DNA from: Nostoc sp. HK-01
GTDB taxonomy: Bacteria > Cyanobacteriota > Cyanobacteriia > Cyanobacteriales > Nostocaceae
Assembly (NCBI GenBank): GCA_003990705.1
Contig: AP018321.1
Coordinates: 1-64,000 of the forward strand
DNA length: 64,000 nt
Direction of reading: 5' to 3'
Part shown: positions 51,211 through 60,668 of the stretch, in pieces
Layout of the letters: the number at the start of each line of letters is the position of its first letter
Position numbering within the stretch: position 1 is the stretch's first letter
Program-made: the position numbers and the translations under genes
The notes under the pieces: generated by a model
Told to the model about the DNA's origin: nothing
What the model saw: the letters and a program-made list of their open reading frames with translations, nothing else
The model's database searches: none

Positions 51211-51369
51211 TTATTTGTCCTTTTCCTCCTTTTTCTTGTCTATTGCTTGCTCAAGCAGCATGGTTATGAGGTTGTTAACGGTTCGATGCTCACCCTCAGC
51301 CCATTCCTTTAGAAACTCGTGCTTATCTGGGTCAAGGTAAACCATGACTCGCGGCTTTTTACTAGGCAT
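51211..51369 (-). CDS. Ribbon-helix-helix protein (52 aa), module B
   Basis: MPSKKPRVMVYLDPDKHEFL, then KEWAEGEHRTVNNLITMLLE, QAIDKKKEEKDK: a complete strand-helix-helix CopG-like fold with a charged tail. It is clearly related to the module A protein at 12622-12795 (KPRIMFSCSEDTKEDLESWA). It diverges from the rightward small-gene operon, so it is a candidate repressor for the shared intergenic region. Confidence 0.7.
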   Translation of the reverse strand: MPSKKPRVMVYLDPDKHEFLKEWAEGEHRTVNNLITMLLEQAIDKKKEEKDK

Positions 51370-51692
51370 CTCTACAGGTACATATAAGTACTATCGCTTG
51401 TCAGCAATTGTCGCCTTAATAAGAAAATTTTAAAAGGGAGTTGCACTTGTTAGTACCTGCTGCTACTATATTAGTGTCAAGGTTATCGATACGTCAATAA
51501 CTTAAGGCAGACGCAGTAAGACCCAAGCGCAAAACGTTAAGGCGATTTCCTTTTGATGGTTGCAAGGCTTGCAAGCGTTGACTTTGACGACTAGTTTTAA
51601 CTATTTATCAGCACATCTGCATAGCGGTCGCTTTATATCTGCGGTCGCGGTAATTGTGTGCGTCTGAATCTTGAAAACTACATAGACCAAGT

Positions 51693-51923
51693 ATGGATAT
51701 CGATATTAAAAAGCTGCCTTTTTCAGTGTGGTGGCAAATCTCAAAAATTAATGGAACTTGGGCAACTGTCGCTTTTAAAAGATGGACACAAACTGTAGAC
51801 GCAAGCATCCTGCAAGCTATGAATCTTGAGGAATGGGAAGCGGTCGCTCTTACTCTCAACTACAGCTTTGAGTGGGCTTGTAAACAATACAAAGTCCACA
51901 GAAATAAACAAAAAGAAGGATAA
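51693..51923 (+). CDS. Hypothetical protein (76 aa), module B
   Basis: MDIDIKKLPFSVWWQISKIN, then GTWATVAFKRWTQTVDASIL, QAMNLEEWEAVALTLNYSFE: a tryptophan-rich helical protein. First gene of the rightward module B operon, 6 bases before the DVTLGD gene. No counterpart in module A was recognised and no known family. Confidence 0.55.
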   Translation: MDIDIKKLPFSVWWQISKINGTWATVAFKRWTQTVDASILQAMNLEEWEAVALTLNYSFEWACKQYKVHRNKQKEG

Positions 51924-51929
51924 GGATTT

Positions 51930-52193
51930 ATGCTCAACCAAAACCAATTACGAAGGTTAGAAGCAATAGATCGTTGGCTCAGAGAAATCCTAGATTCTGA
52001 GGAATTCCGACAAATAGAATACTATCCAGACGTAACGCTCGGCGATGCAATCCAAGCAGTGGGTGAACTACTTGATGAACACGAACTCTATGATTACAAG
52101 CCCATGATTTTTCCTAATTCAGATTGCGTATATTGCAATCTTTTTAGGTGCAAGCTTGACTCTTATGTGTGCGGCTGGAGACAAGAAAAATGA
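51930..52193 (+). CDS. DVTLGD-family protein (module B copy)
   Basis: 87 residues: MLNQNQLRRLEAIDRWLREI, then LDSEEFRQIEYYPDVTLGDA, and a cysteine-containing tail (SDCVYCNLFRCKLDSYVCGW) that could bind a metal. The central block matches the module A protein at 14604-14801. Its stop overlaps the start of the clamp-motif gene (ATGA), so the two are produced together. Confidence 0.62.
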   Translation: MLNQNQLRRLEAIDRWLREILDSEEFRQIEYYPDVTLGDAIQAVGELLDEHELYDYKPMIFPNSDCVYCNLFRCKLDSYVCGWRQEK

Positions 52194-52459
52194 TTGAGAA
52201 AGAACTTGTCAGATGTGTCACACTATTGACCCAAAGCAAGACTTACTGGATTGATGGAACGCTGTACAGATATTTAAGCTGTAGTGACAGTATCCAACAC
52301 ACACAATATTATTTCCGTCCTTTACCGCATCAATCTAAAAGGGTTGACTTAAAGCTCAATCGTGACAAGGTGCTAAGACGCTGCTATGAAATTCCAAGCC
52401 TATATAGACAGCACACAGCAGAGATAACTAACAACTCAATACAGTTGAGTTTGTTCTAA
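52190..52459 (+). CDS. Small protein with C-terminal sliding-clamp motif QLSLF (module B copy)
   Basis: 89 residues from the ATG at 52190 (overlap with the preceding stop). It is paralogous to 14329-14595 through the YWIDGTLYRYL, IQHTQYYFRPL and RRCYEI blocks. It ends in NNSIQLSLF, an exact match to the beta-clamp-binding pentapeptide at the very C-terminus after a variable linker. Binding to DnaN is a strong inference; what it brings to the clamp is unknown. Confidence 0.78.
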   Translation: MIEKELVRCVTLLTQSKTYWIDGTLYRYLSCSDSIQHTQYYFRPLPHQSKRVDLKLNRDKVLRRCYEIPSLYRQHTAEITNNSIQLSLF

Positions 52460-52777
52460 ATCGGAGTAACAAATATTTTCTAACGCAGTGCCATGACTGC
52501 ATCAAATAGGTGATTTAGGAGCGTATACACAGGGGTAAATCAAAAAGTGTCAGTATGCCTGGAAAGCTGACAAGCTCTGTTATTACGTGGTTATAGCCGA
52601 CAAAGCCAAGACTATAACATTTGTCTAAAGTCAAAAATCCAAGGTTATTGATAGTGCCTAGCTAATTTAGCGTATCAGATAACTGTTTCTATCTAACTAA
52701 TTTAGTCGGTCAAATAACCTGAATTTCCGGATAGTCGGTCAATTTTATACACACTTAAGTAATCAAACAGAATCAAT
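52460..52777. other. Intergenic region in module B
   Basis: No gene seen. CTAATTTAG and GTCGGTCAA recur within 52660-52745, so the region may be an operator or promoter for the next unit. Confidence 0.4.
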
Positions 52778-53290
52778 GTGGCAACAAAACAATATCTAGC
52801 TAAGTATCGCCATCTCAAACAGACTTACGAACGCATCACAGAAAAAGACATTTCAGATATCACTTGGTATCGCATAGTTGCATCCTTAAAACAATATTTC
52901 TCGCTGGAAATTGAATCTTTACAAGCTAAAAATATTGTTGAAACCTATGCAGGAATGAAGCGCAAGTGTCCAGCCTTTTCTTTTAGAACATCTGATTTTA
53001 ACTCTCGCTGGCAAGCCTTTAAACACTTCTATGATGCACAGTTAGTTCAATACACAGGTCAGCAATTCCTGAGAGTGCTTGCAGACTATCTAAAAATCAA
53101 CCTCTCAGACGTACCGCGCAGCACTCGTTACTACTGGTTTAGTCAAGCCGGACTATCTTTTAACGCACTTAATATTTACCACAGCAAAGATTTAGCCCTT
53201 GTCGCGTTCGTCGCTGCGAAGTGGGCAATCAACCGACGAGCGCAACCAATGAAATCTGCTGAACCAAAGGTTTTAACACTAGCTAAATAA
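52778..53290 (+). CDS. Hypothetical protein (170 aa), module B
   Basis: GTG start (VATKQYLAKYRHLKQTYERI). An all-helical, aromatic- and basic-rich protein: FSFRTSDFNSRWQAFKHFYD, then LADYLKINLSDVPRSTRYYW and AFVAAKWAINRRAQPMKSAE. No family recognised. It is followed after 12 bases by the next gene, forming a second rightward unit of module B. Confidence 0.6.
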   Translation: MATKQYLAKYRHLKQTYERITEKDISDITWYRIVASLKQYFSLEIESLQAKNIVETYAGMKRKCPAFSFRTSDFNSRWQAFKHFYDAQLVQYTGQQFLRVLADYLKINLSDVPRSTRYYWFSQAGLSFNALNIYHSKDLALVAFVAAKWAINRRAQPMKSAEPKVLTLAK

Positions 53291-53302
53291 GGAGCAATCA
53301 CC

Positions 53303-53944
53303 ATGTCTGACAAGTTTACTAATAACGTCCGCGCTCGCTTGTACAAACAGGGTTATCAAGGATTTACCAAGGACGATTACACTCAAGCCGCCCTCGCTGT
53401 TGAGTGCGATGACCTCAACAATCCCACCAAAGAACAATTGAGCCAAGCTGTTGACTATCTCAAACTTCAAGGGGCGATAAGCCAATTATCAATAACTGAT
53501 GAACCCGTTGAAGAAAAATTTCTAACACCAGTAGAGTTTGAACAGGTCGAGACTGAACTTGAAACAGGGACACTTGCAGTGGCCCCTCAAGATGTAGGCA
53601 AGATGATCACGAATAAAGCCTCACAAATGGGTGTAATCCTTTCAGAACAACAAATCAATGACATAGCCGATAGCGTTGACACCTCAGCCAGCACCTTTGA
53701 TGAAATTCTAGAACAGGTAGAAACAGCACTACTCGCTTATGCTGACTTTTCCGCAAATCAAGTTGACGCAAAGATTGACCAGACGTTGACCAAAGTACAA
53801 CAGAGGGTGGTTAATCGTCATGAACAAAGCAGAGGCAAACTATCTCGTGGGCTGACAGGCATTAGTGCTGCTCTAGAGGATAGCCGTAATCAAACTAAAA
53901 GCCAACTCTCCGGGATACTCGCCAGACTCAACGCGGTTCAATAG
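53303..53944 (+). CDS. Hypothetical helical protein (213 aa), module B
   Basis: MSDKFTNNVRARLYKQGYQG, then FTKDDYTQAALAVECDDLNN forms an N-terminal HTH-like domain. An acidic linker precedes a long helical C-terminal half (VDAKIDQTLTKVQQRVVNRH) with coiled-coil character. AGGAG lies 7 bases before the ATG. Possibly structural or regulatory; unknown. Confidence 0.6.
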   Translation: MSDKFTNNVRARLYKQGYQGFTKDDYTQAALAVECDDLNNPTKEQLSQAVDYLKLQGAISQLSITDEPVEEKFLTPVEFEQVETELETGTLAVAPQDVGKMITNKASQMGVILSEQQINDIADSVDTSASTFDEILEQVETALLAYADFSANQVDAKIDQTLTKVQQRVVNRHEQSRGKLSRGLTGISAALEDSRNQTKSQLSGILARLNAVQ

Positions 53945-53990
53945 TGATGACTTGACACTACTTGAATGCTTGGTAATTCGTTGGTCAAGG

Positions 53991-54266
53991 ATGAATTACT
54001 TCTCAAGAATTGCTGTTAGTTTAAGTGCGCTCGCTGCTGTGATTTTGCCCTTACATTATTGGGTATATCTGCCAATACTAGAGCATGAAAACTATCAGCA
54101 ATATCTTAAACGAAAGTCAGCTATTGAGCAATATGTAAGGCGAATGTCATATCACTGCCATAAAATATTTACCCCCCTAAAAGAGTATCGCTGTGAAAAA
54201 TTCAATGAAGCTCAAGAATCAGGTAACTTCCAAATCTCGCCACCTGGAAAGCCAGTTAAAAAATAA
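53991..54266 (+). CDS. Single-span membrane protein, module B
   Basis: About 91 residues from MNYFSRIAVSLSALAAVILP (frame open to 53952). One transmembrane segment, then a basic helical domain with two cysteines (MSYHCHKIFTPLKEYRCEKF). It is the last gene before the IS4 remnant. Module A also has a single-span protein (15200-15610) but similarity is not evident. Confidence 0.5.
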   Translation: MNYFSRIAVSLSALAAVILPLHYWVYLPILEHENYQQYLKRKSAIEQYVRRMSYHCHKIFTPLKEYRCEKFNEAQESGNFQISPPGKPVKK

Positions 54267-54305
54267 GTTCAATGTCTCTACTAACTTAGTAGTCAGAGCG
54301 TTAAC

Positions 54306-55349
54306 CTGACTTTTCCCGTTAAGTCTCATTTGCAAGCTGCCAGCCTTCACAAAGGTCGTGCAATTTTAACCAGCCTCGCCACAGTACCTGGATACCAATG
54401 GGTGTTTTACGCCGATGTTCGAGATAACCACCAAGCCGAGCAACGGCTTCAACCGCCCAACTAACTGTTAGCACTTTGGGTGGCTTAGGAGACTTAGCTT
54501 TTAAAATCCTGAGTTCAAGGGGATTAAGAATTTCAATGGCAGGGGCTAAGGGCTGAGTGCGGTGGAGATAAGTTAAGCGTAAAAGCTCAACAGCTATCAC
54601 GCTTAAAAAACCAATGAGGGTCTTCATCCCACCAGCAGCAAGCCGATATTTTTCTACCTGACATCCAGACTTAAAAATTTTATGGTATTCTTCAACACGC
54701 CAACGATAAGTATACCAGCGTAAAATTGTAGAAGCCATCTGGATATCTGCAACAACTTCCGTTGTTAACAACATCCATTCCACAGGTGATTCACCCTCTG
54801 GGCAATCAATTTCAGTGGCATAAACAGCGTAGACCTTTTGTGGTTCACGGTTATCAAAATTGACCATTCTGAGGCTGTATGGCTAAAGCACTGTGTAATA
54901 TTAAACCGTTACCGCCCTTACCAATTGGGCCATAACCTTCTTTTTTAGCTGTAATACTGCCATAATCAAGACTCATTCGTATCTCCCACACACAGGACTA
55001 CATCCTGTTCTGCAACAGTCTCCGCCGTCATCTGACAGTGCGGCTCTATCACGTTGGGAAATTGCACTTTTGGATTAGCAAAAACTCATAAGCCCTCTTG
55101 AGTACGGTTCCACTACTGAAAACTTCCGACAGTGCTTTGCCAAATCCCAAACTTAAAGCATACCCGATTGACATTGCACGTTCATTCAATCGGCGATCAC
55201 CTAGAGATATGGTTGCAAAATTTTTCTCCCACCAGTCCAGCATTGCTTGTTACCTTTAGCACCCGATTTCAATTACTGTACCGTATTTGCTTTGCTGTTT
55301 CTCAAATCCTTTACCAGTAACTCTTTCAAGACTTAACGGGAAAAGTCAG
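54306..55349 (-). mobile_element. IS4-family element, internally deleted
   Basis: Exact 20-bp inverted ends, CTGACTTTTCCCGTTAAGTC at 54306-54325 and its complement at 55330-55349, enclose 1044 bp. The transposase coding region is fragmented. No clear target duplication. Confidence 0.8.
54319..55243 (-). pseudogene. IS4-family (IS50-like) transposase remnants
   Basis: Three pieces of one gene are visible. The N-terminal part is MLDWWEKNFATISLGDRRLN (55049-55243). A middle piece has VVLCVGDTNES, frameshifted, then LDYGSITAKKEGYGPIGKGG. The C-terminal part carries the YREK-type catalytic region, RWYTYRWRVEEYHKIFKSGC (54319-54867). Large central sequence is missing compared with the roughly 450 residues usual for the family. 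Confidence 0.85.
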
Positions 55350-55444
55350 GTCAAGCGACTGGAACAACTGGGTCATCGAGTTACTCTTGAATCTCAACCC
55401 ACTACTCAAGTTGTTAGCTGCGGTTAGATTTTCAAGTCAGTATC

Positions 55445-55488
55445 ATGTTCGTAGCAGTTTTTGTCCGACTGCTACGAACATCTTTTTT
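55445..55488 (+). terminator. Strong rho-independent terminator upstream of psbA
   Basis: ATGTTCGTAGCAG and CTGCTACGAACAT form a perfect 13-bp stem with an 11-base loop, followed by CTTTTTT. It follows a short rightward reading frame end (RLEQLGHRVTLESQPTTQVV) that may be the tail of a lost gene, and insulates psbA from upstream transcription. Confidence 0.85.
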
Positions 55489-56787
<1,299 letters not shown>

Positions 56788-56811
56788 TCAGTAATTAAGT
56801 CAAATAAAATC

Positions 56812-56842
56812 AAAGGCGCTCTCCAAAAGGGGGGCGCTTTTT
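56812..56842 (+). terminator. psbA terminator
   Basis: AAAGGCGC and GCGCTTTTT pair around CTCC/GGGG-extended arms, giving a stem ending in a T-run 25 bases after the psbA stop codon. Confidence 0.75.
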
Positions 56843-56887
56843 AGTGTCAAATGTGCGATCGCATACTTGCCCTCCAGAGTAGGGTAA

Positions 56888-57358
56888 CTACTGTCCTGAT
56901 GTCCAACTTCGTAGTTTAGTTAGTGCAGGTTTAGAAGGTGTGGACAAATTGAGTCGGTATTGGAATATTGGGACATAGGAACCATTACCCTCGCGGACGG
57001 TAACGAGAAAGGCTGTTTTATTGCGTGGGTCTTTGCTGATTTTATCGATGTAACCAGACTGTATTTGTTTTATGTTTAAAGGTTTTACTTGTTTAAATCC
57101 TGGTTTTGAAATACAAACAATAGTACTTCCATCTTGATACCTACCTGAGTAAAACCAATATGTTTGCCCTTTGGTTTGAAATTCGGATTTATAGAAAATA
57201 GTAAACCTGTCAAATTCATTTAATTGCTGATTTTGTTTACAGTTATTGTCAATGTATATTTCTTGAGCAACAGTTGGAGGACTGGAGAATAAACCCAGTA
57301 TTAAACTCAGACTAAGTCCACAGAAGAGTGTTGTTTTAGACATAAATTTATTAATCAA
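56888..57358 (-). CDS. Exported hypothetical protein
   Basis: 156 residues with a signal peptide (MSKTTLFCGLSLSLILGLFS, cleavage near VAQEI). The mature part holds two cysteines (NNCKQNQQ and STIVCISKPG) and beta-rich sequence (YWFYSGRYQDGSTIVCISKP). The start may be the inner Met at 57343. Convergent with psbA. Similar small secreted proteins are common in Nostocales; unknown function. Confidence 0.65.
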   Translation of the reverse strand: MINKFMSKTTLFCGLSLSLILGLFSSPPTVAQEIYIDNNCKQNQQLNEFDRFTIFYKSEFQTKGQTYWFYSGRYQDGSTIVCISKPGFKQVKPLNIKQIQSGYIDKISKDPRNKTAFLVTVREGNGSYVPIFQYRLNLSTPSKPALTKLRSWTSGQ

Positions 57359-57585
57359 AAGTTTCCTCGCTTGAATGATAAGCGATCGCTGAGAAATTTT
57401 CTTCTAAGAATGGGAGTGGGCGATCGCTTAATACCTAAAATGATGCCTAGGAGTGCAAGCTCATTTTTATTGATTTAGTCAATTTGAAAACAACACAGCT
57501 ATAAAAGTTCTCTCGTAACATTCAACATTCATTCTTCTGTGATTTGCATTCCAAAACACAAATCAACCAAGCGCGATAATGCCTA

Positions 57586-58470
57586 ATGGTACGAGAACAG
57601 AAGCATGAAAGCGTGAATACAAAACTCCTCATTTCTCCTCAAGAACTCATGTCTTTGTTAGCCCAAAAGTCATCACAGGCGGTCATTATCGATACGCGAA
57701 GTCCAGAAGATTATACTATTTCTCATATTCCTAAATCCATCAATATTAGAGATTTTTTTACCTATCTTTTAGAGAATTCCTCCCCAGTAGGATTAAAAAA
57801 ATTGCAAGAGTATTTTGCACAAATTATGAGCAAACTGGGAATATCGGGTGCAGAACGGTTAATTGTTTATGAAGATACTTTAAATAAAGGTTATGGTCAA
57901 TCTTGTCGAGCAGCTTTCTTATTAAATTATTTGGGTTGCGCTCAGGTATCTATTTTACATGGAGGATATAGAGCATGGCTCAGGGCGGGATTACCTGTAA
58001 CTGATGAAGTACCATTACGTGAAAGCAGCATATTTAGATTGCATCCCAATGCTGAGATGATGGTGACTACCGCCGAGATGTTGCAAGCAATTGACAATCC
58101 AGCAATTATTAAATTAGATGTGCGCGATCGCCCTGAATGGCTTGGGTTGAGTTCTTCGCCCTACGCAGTTGATTTTTGTCCTCGCAAAGGTAGAATTCCT
58201 AACGCTGTATGGTTAGAATGGCATCGGCTCATGAATTCTGAATCGGAAATCTCCATGTTTCGCTCAAAAGCGGCAATCTTAGAAATTTGTCAGTCAGTAG
58301 GTATTACTTCAGAGTCCATTGTGTACATCTATTGTTTTAAAGGTTCTAGAGCAGCGAATACTCTGATTGCTCTGCAAGTGGCAGGAATTGATGCCAGAAA
58401 TTATTTTGGCTCTTGGAATGAATGGTCTCGTGAATTCTCACTACCGATTGATAGCAGAGTCTTGCAATGA
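57586..58470 (+). CDS. Two-domain rhodanese-type sulfurtransferase
   Basis: 294 residues with two rhodanese domains. The N-terminal domain has VIIDTRSPEDYTISHIPKSI but no catalytic Cys in its loop. The C-terminal domain has IIKLDVRDRPEWLG, RIPNAVWLEWHRLM and the active-site loop VYIYCFKGSRAANTLIALQV with the catalytic Cys. This is the usual inactive-active arrangement of thiosulfate / 3-mercaptopyruvate sulfurtransferases. The CFKGSR loop differs from both classical loops (CRKGVT, CGSGVT), so the donor is uncertain. A truncated phosphatase follows. Confidence 0.88.
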   Translation: MVREQKHESVNTKLLISPQELMSLLAQKSSQAVIIDTRSPEDYTISHIPKSINIRDFFTYLLENSSPVGLKKLQEYFAQIMSKLGISGAERLIVYEDTLNKGYGQSCRAAFLLNYLGCAQVSILHGGYRAWLRAGLPVTDEVPLRESSIFRLHPNAEMMVTTAEMLQAIDNPAIIKLDVRDRPEWLGLSSSPYAVDFCPRKGRIPNAVWLEWHRLMNSESEISMFRSKAAILEICQSVGITSESIVYIYCFKGSRAANTLIALQVAGIDARNYFGSWNEWSREFSLPIDSRVLQ

Positions 58471-58495
58471 GTTAGCGATCGCATATCCTAAAACT

Positions 58496-58872
58496 TATTT
58501 AATTGGTTGGCTACCAAACAAGGTTTAGATTGGCAGGCTGACTCTAGAGGTTTGGCACTTGAACGCGGTGTAAACAATGTGGGGGCAATTTCCCAGTATG
58601 CGGCTGAGGCTTTAGCAGTGCGATTGGTGAACCTACCGGATGATGAACGGTTTCCACTGCCAGTAAGTGAGCAAGATTTCGAGTCAGCTACTAGAGTTAT
58701 CGCCCTTGATGAATTAGAACACCGTCCATTGATGAATGAACGCTTTCCCCACTGGGCAGAGACAATCGAATACTGGCTAGTTCATGATATTGATAAAACC
58801 TCGGCTACAGTTGCCCTTGAGCAAATTGAAAAACATATACTGCAACTGATAGAACAACTGACACAAAGTTAG
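58496..58872 (+). pseudogene. Low-molecular-weight phosphatase family, 5'-truncated
   Basis: The frame resembles the C-terminal two thirds of a LMW protein-tyrosine-phosphatase-like protein (WQADSRGLALERGVNNVGAI, then ATRVIALDELEHRPLMNERF and ETIEYWLVHDIDKTSATVAL). The catalytic CX5R loop at the N-terminus (LFLCTGNYYRSR-type) is missing. The only start is a weak TTG at 58507, with a stop codon shortly upstream. It begins about 26 bases after the rhodanese stop, so a deletion probably fused the two regions. Confidence 0.7.
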
Positions 58873-58873
58873 T

Positions 58874-58930
58874 GGCGATCGCCCTCCAAAAAATTCTTAG
58901 AGGAAAAGTTATCACAAGAGGAGCGATGCC
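58874..58930. repeat. Direct repeat flanking the SDR gene, copy 1
   Basis: GCGATCGCCCTCCAAAAAAT, then TCTTAGAGG and GAGCGATGCC, matches 59891-59942 (GCGATCGCCTGCCATAAAAT, TCTTAGAGG, AGCGATGCC). The two copies bracket the SDR gene in the same orientation. Confidence 0.65.
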
Positions 58931-58993
58931 TGTGGCGGTAAACTACGCACCCTTGAAAGACCATACCTTTATTACTACAACTAAACTTTAAAA

Positions 58994-59743
58994 CTAGCGA
59001 AGCCCACCCGTGATGTACAGCGTTTCGCCAGTGATCCAGGCAGAATCAGAGGAAGCAAGGAAGACAACAGCAGGGGCGATGTCCTGTGGCTGTCCAATTC
59101 GACCTAGTGGTGTTTGCGCTTCCGTCTGTTTGCGACCTTCGCTTTCGGTAATTCCTGCTGTGTGCGTACCTTCTGTTTCTACCATACCAGGATTGATGCA
59201 GTTGACACGGATGTGGCGGGGGCCTAACTCTTTAGCTAAAGACTTCGTGATGGCATCAACAGCTGCTTTGGTTGCGCTATAGATTGAAGCATTCGGGGGC
59301 GCGAGGGTGCTGACGATGGAACTGATATTGATAATGCTGCCGCCTGCCGAGTCGAAGTGTTTTACGGCTTGTTGCGAGGTGAGGATCAATCCCAGAACAT
59401 TTATATCGAATTGCTTATGGAAGTGCTGTTCGGTGATGTCTTCGATTGGGGAAAATTCATAAATTCCCGCATTGTTGACCAAAATATCAACCCTGCCGAA
59501 TGCTTGCTGTGTTTCTGTAAACAGATGTTCAATCTCTGCTTTTTTGGCAACATTTGCCTGAACTGCGATCGCCTTTCCACCGACGCTAATAATCTCATCT
59601 ACTACATGATCAGCCCCTTCTTTGCTAGAGGCGTAATTGACAACCACTGCTGCACCTTCGGCTGCCAGATGTTTGGCAATCGACGCACCGATGCCTTTAG
59701 ACGCACCTGTAACAACTGCGACTTTTCCCTCTAGTTTTGTCAT
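58994..59743 (-). CDS. Short-chain dehydrogenase/reductase
   Basis: 248-250 residues from MTKLEGKVAVVTGASKGIGA. The upstream extension to 59854 runs through an operator-like palindrome and is rejected. Classical SDR motifs: nucleotide-binding TGASKGIG, NNAG in ILVNNAGIYEFSP, catalytic Ser in SIINISSIVS, YxxxK in ASIYSATKAAVDAI, and CINPGMVETEGT. This matches the glucose-1-dehydrogenase / 3-oxoacyl-ACP-reductase-like group; a basic residue at the cofactor fold suggests NADP(H). Substrate unknown. A perfect palindrome lies about 50 bases upstream. Confidence 0.9.
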   Translation of the reverse strand: MTKLEGKVAVVTGASKGIGASIAKHLAAEGAAVVVNYASSKEGADHVVDEIISVGGKAIAVQANVAKKAEIEHLFTETQQAFGRVDILVNNAGIYEFSPIEDITEQHFHKQFDINVLGLILTSQQAVKHFDSAGGSIINISSIVSTLAPPNASIYSATKAAVDAITKSLAKELGPRHIRVNCINPGMVETEGTHTAGITESEGRKQTEAQTPLGRIGQPQDIAPAVVFLASSDSAWITGETLYITGGLR

Positions 59744-59793
59744 GCCTGCAATCCCTGTAGTTATTGGGTTGAAAATATCTTTCCGAAACAGGT

Positions 59794-59811
59794 GCATTCT
59801 TGCAAGAATGC
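59794..59811. promoter_or_regulatory. Perfect 18-bp palindrome upstream of the SDR gene
   Basis: GCATTCTTGCAAGAATGC is perfectly symmetric, 51 bases upstream of the SDR start codon. Position and symmetry fit a homodimeric repressor operator (TetR- or HxlR-like), with no regulator gene adjacent in the window. Confidence 0.55.
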
Positions 59812-60010
59812 AAGCTCTTAATTTAAGATACCAGTTAACTGAGAGCTTACACACTTCGTTATATCAACGGGTAACGATAAAGACAGCCAGAGCGATCGCC
59901 TGCCATAAAATTCTTAGAGGATAAACACAAAGCAGCGATGCCGTCTATGCTCTTGTAGGTGGGCATCACACTTATTCAATTACCATCACCAGATAGAGTG
60001 AGAAAAGGAA

Positions 60011-60034
60011 AACTAATGATAGTTTGAAATGATG
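60011..60034 (+). promoter_or_regulatory. Shared upstream box, copy 1 (DUF4174 gene)
   Basis: AACTAATGATAGTTTGAAAT, then GATG, lies 46 bases before the GTG at 60057. A matching sequence lies 52 bases before the GST gene at 60669. Similarity extends about 20 bases further upstream. Confidence 0.5.
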
Positions 60035-60056
60035 GAAAGTTCGTCTCAACCCCGAA

Positions 60057-60545
60057 GTGCATAATTCAGTATTAATTGCCCTGACCCTCGGCGCATCTAT
60101 AGCCCTATCACCAGTCAGCATTGGTGGTACTGTCATTGGTTCAACCCAAGCCATCAAAATGTCTTCATTTAACCTCAGTTCCCAAAAATGGCAAAACCGC
60201 GTGCTATTAGTGTTTGCACCGTCTGTTGATAATCGTGATTACCAACAACAGATGCAGTTATTTAACCAGCACAAAAACGGTTTTGCAGACCGGGATTTAG
60301 TTCTGGTTCAGGTTTTGTCAACAGATAAAAGCTATGCCAACGGACAGTTAATAGATGAATCTTCTGCTGCTAATTTGCGAAATCGCTTTGGGGTGGATAG
60401 ACAAAATTTTCGCGTTATTTTGGTAGGCAAAGATGGTGGTGTTAAACGCCAAGACACTACACCAGTCCCAGCGACAGAAATATTTGAGCAAATTGACGCT
60501 ATGCCTATGCGTCAGCAAGAAATGCAACAGCGAGGTAGAAAGTAA
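60057..60545 (+). CDS. DUF4174-domain protein
   Basis: 162 residues from a GTG start. The N-terminus has a hydrophobic segment (LIALTLGASIALSPVSIGGT) that may be a signal. The DUF4174 core follows: KWQNRVLLVFAPSVDNRDYQ, QQMQLFNQHKNGFADRDLVL, then FRVILVGKDGGVKRQDTTPV. The fold is thioredoxin-like without the CxxC pair, so a redox reaction is unlikely; a binding role is possible. Shares an upstream box with the downstream GST gene. Confidence 0.85.
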   Translation: MHNSVLIALTLGASIALSPVSIGGTVIGSTQAIKMSSFNLSSQKWQNRVLLVFAPSVDNRDYQQQMQLFNQHKNGFADRDLVLVQVLSTDKSYANGQLIDESSAANLRNRFGVDRQNFRVILVGKDGGVKRQDTTPVPATEIFEQIDAMPMRQQEMQQRGRK

Positions 60546-60616
60546 CTTAAAAATACAAGCGAGTCAAACGCTGCATTATACCCAGAGCAAACCACCCGAT
60601 AGATGAAGATTAGGGG

Positions 60617-60640
60617 AACTGATGATAGTTTGAGATGAGC
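60617..60640 (+). promoter_or_regulatory. Shared upstream box, copy 2 (GST gene)
   Basis: AACTGATGATAGTTTGAGAT, then GAGC, matches the box at 60011-60034 in 20 of the first 22 positions and has the same spacing class to the start codon. It may bind a common regulator or reflect local duplication. Confidence 0.5.
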
Positions 60641-60668
60641 AAAAGCAGATAACAAAAAGTAGCTCCCA

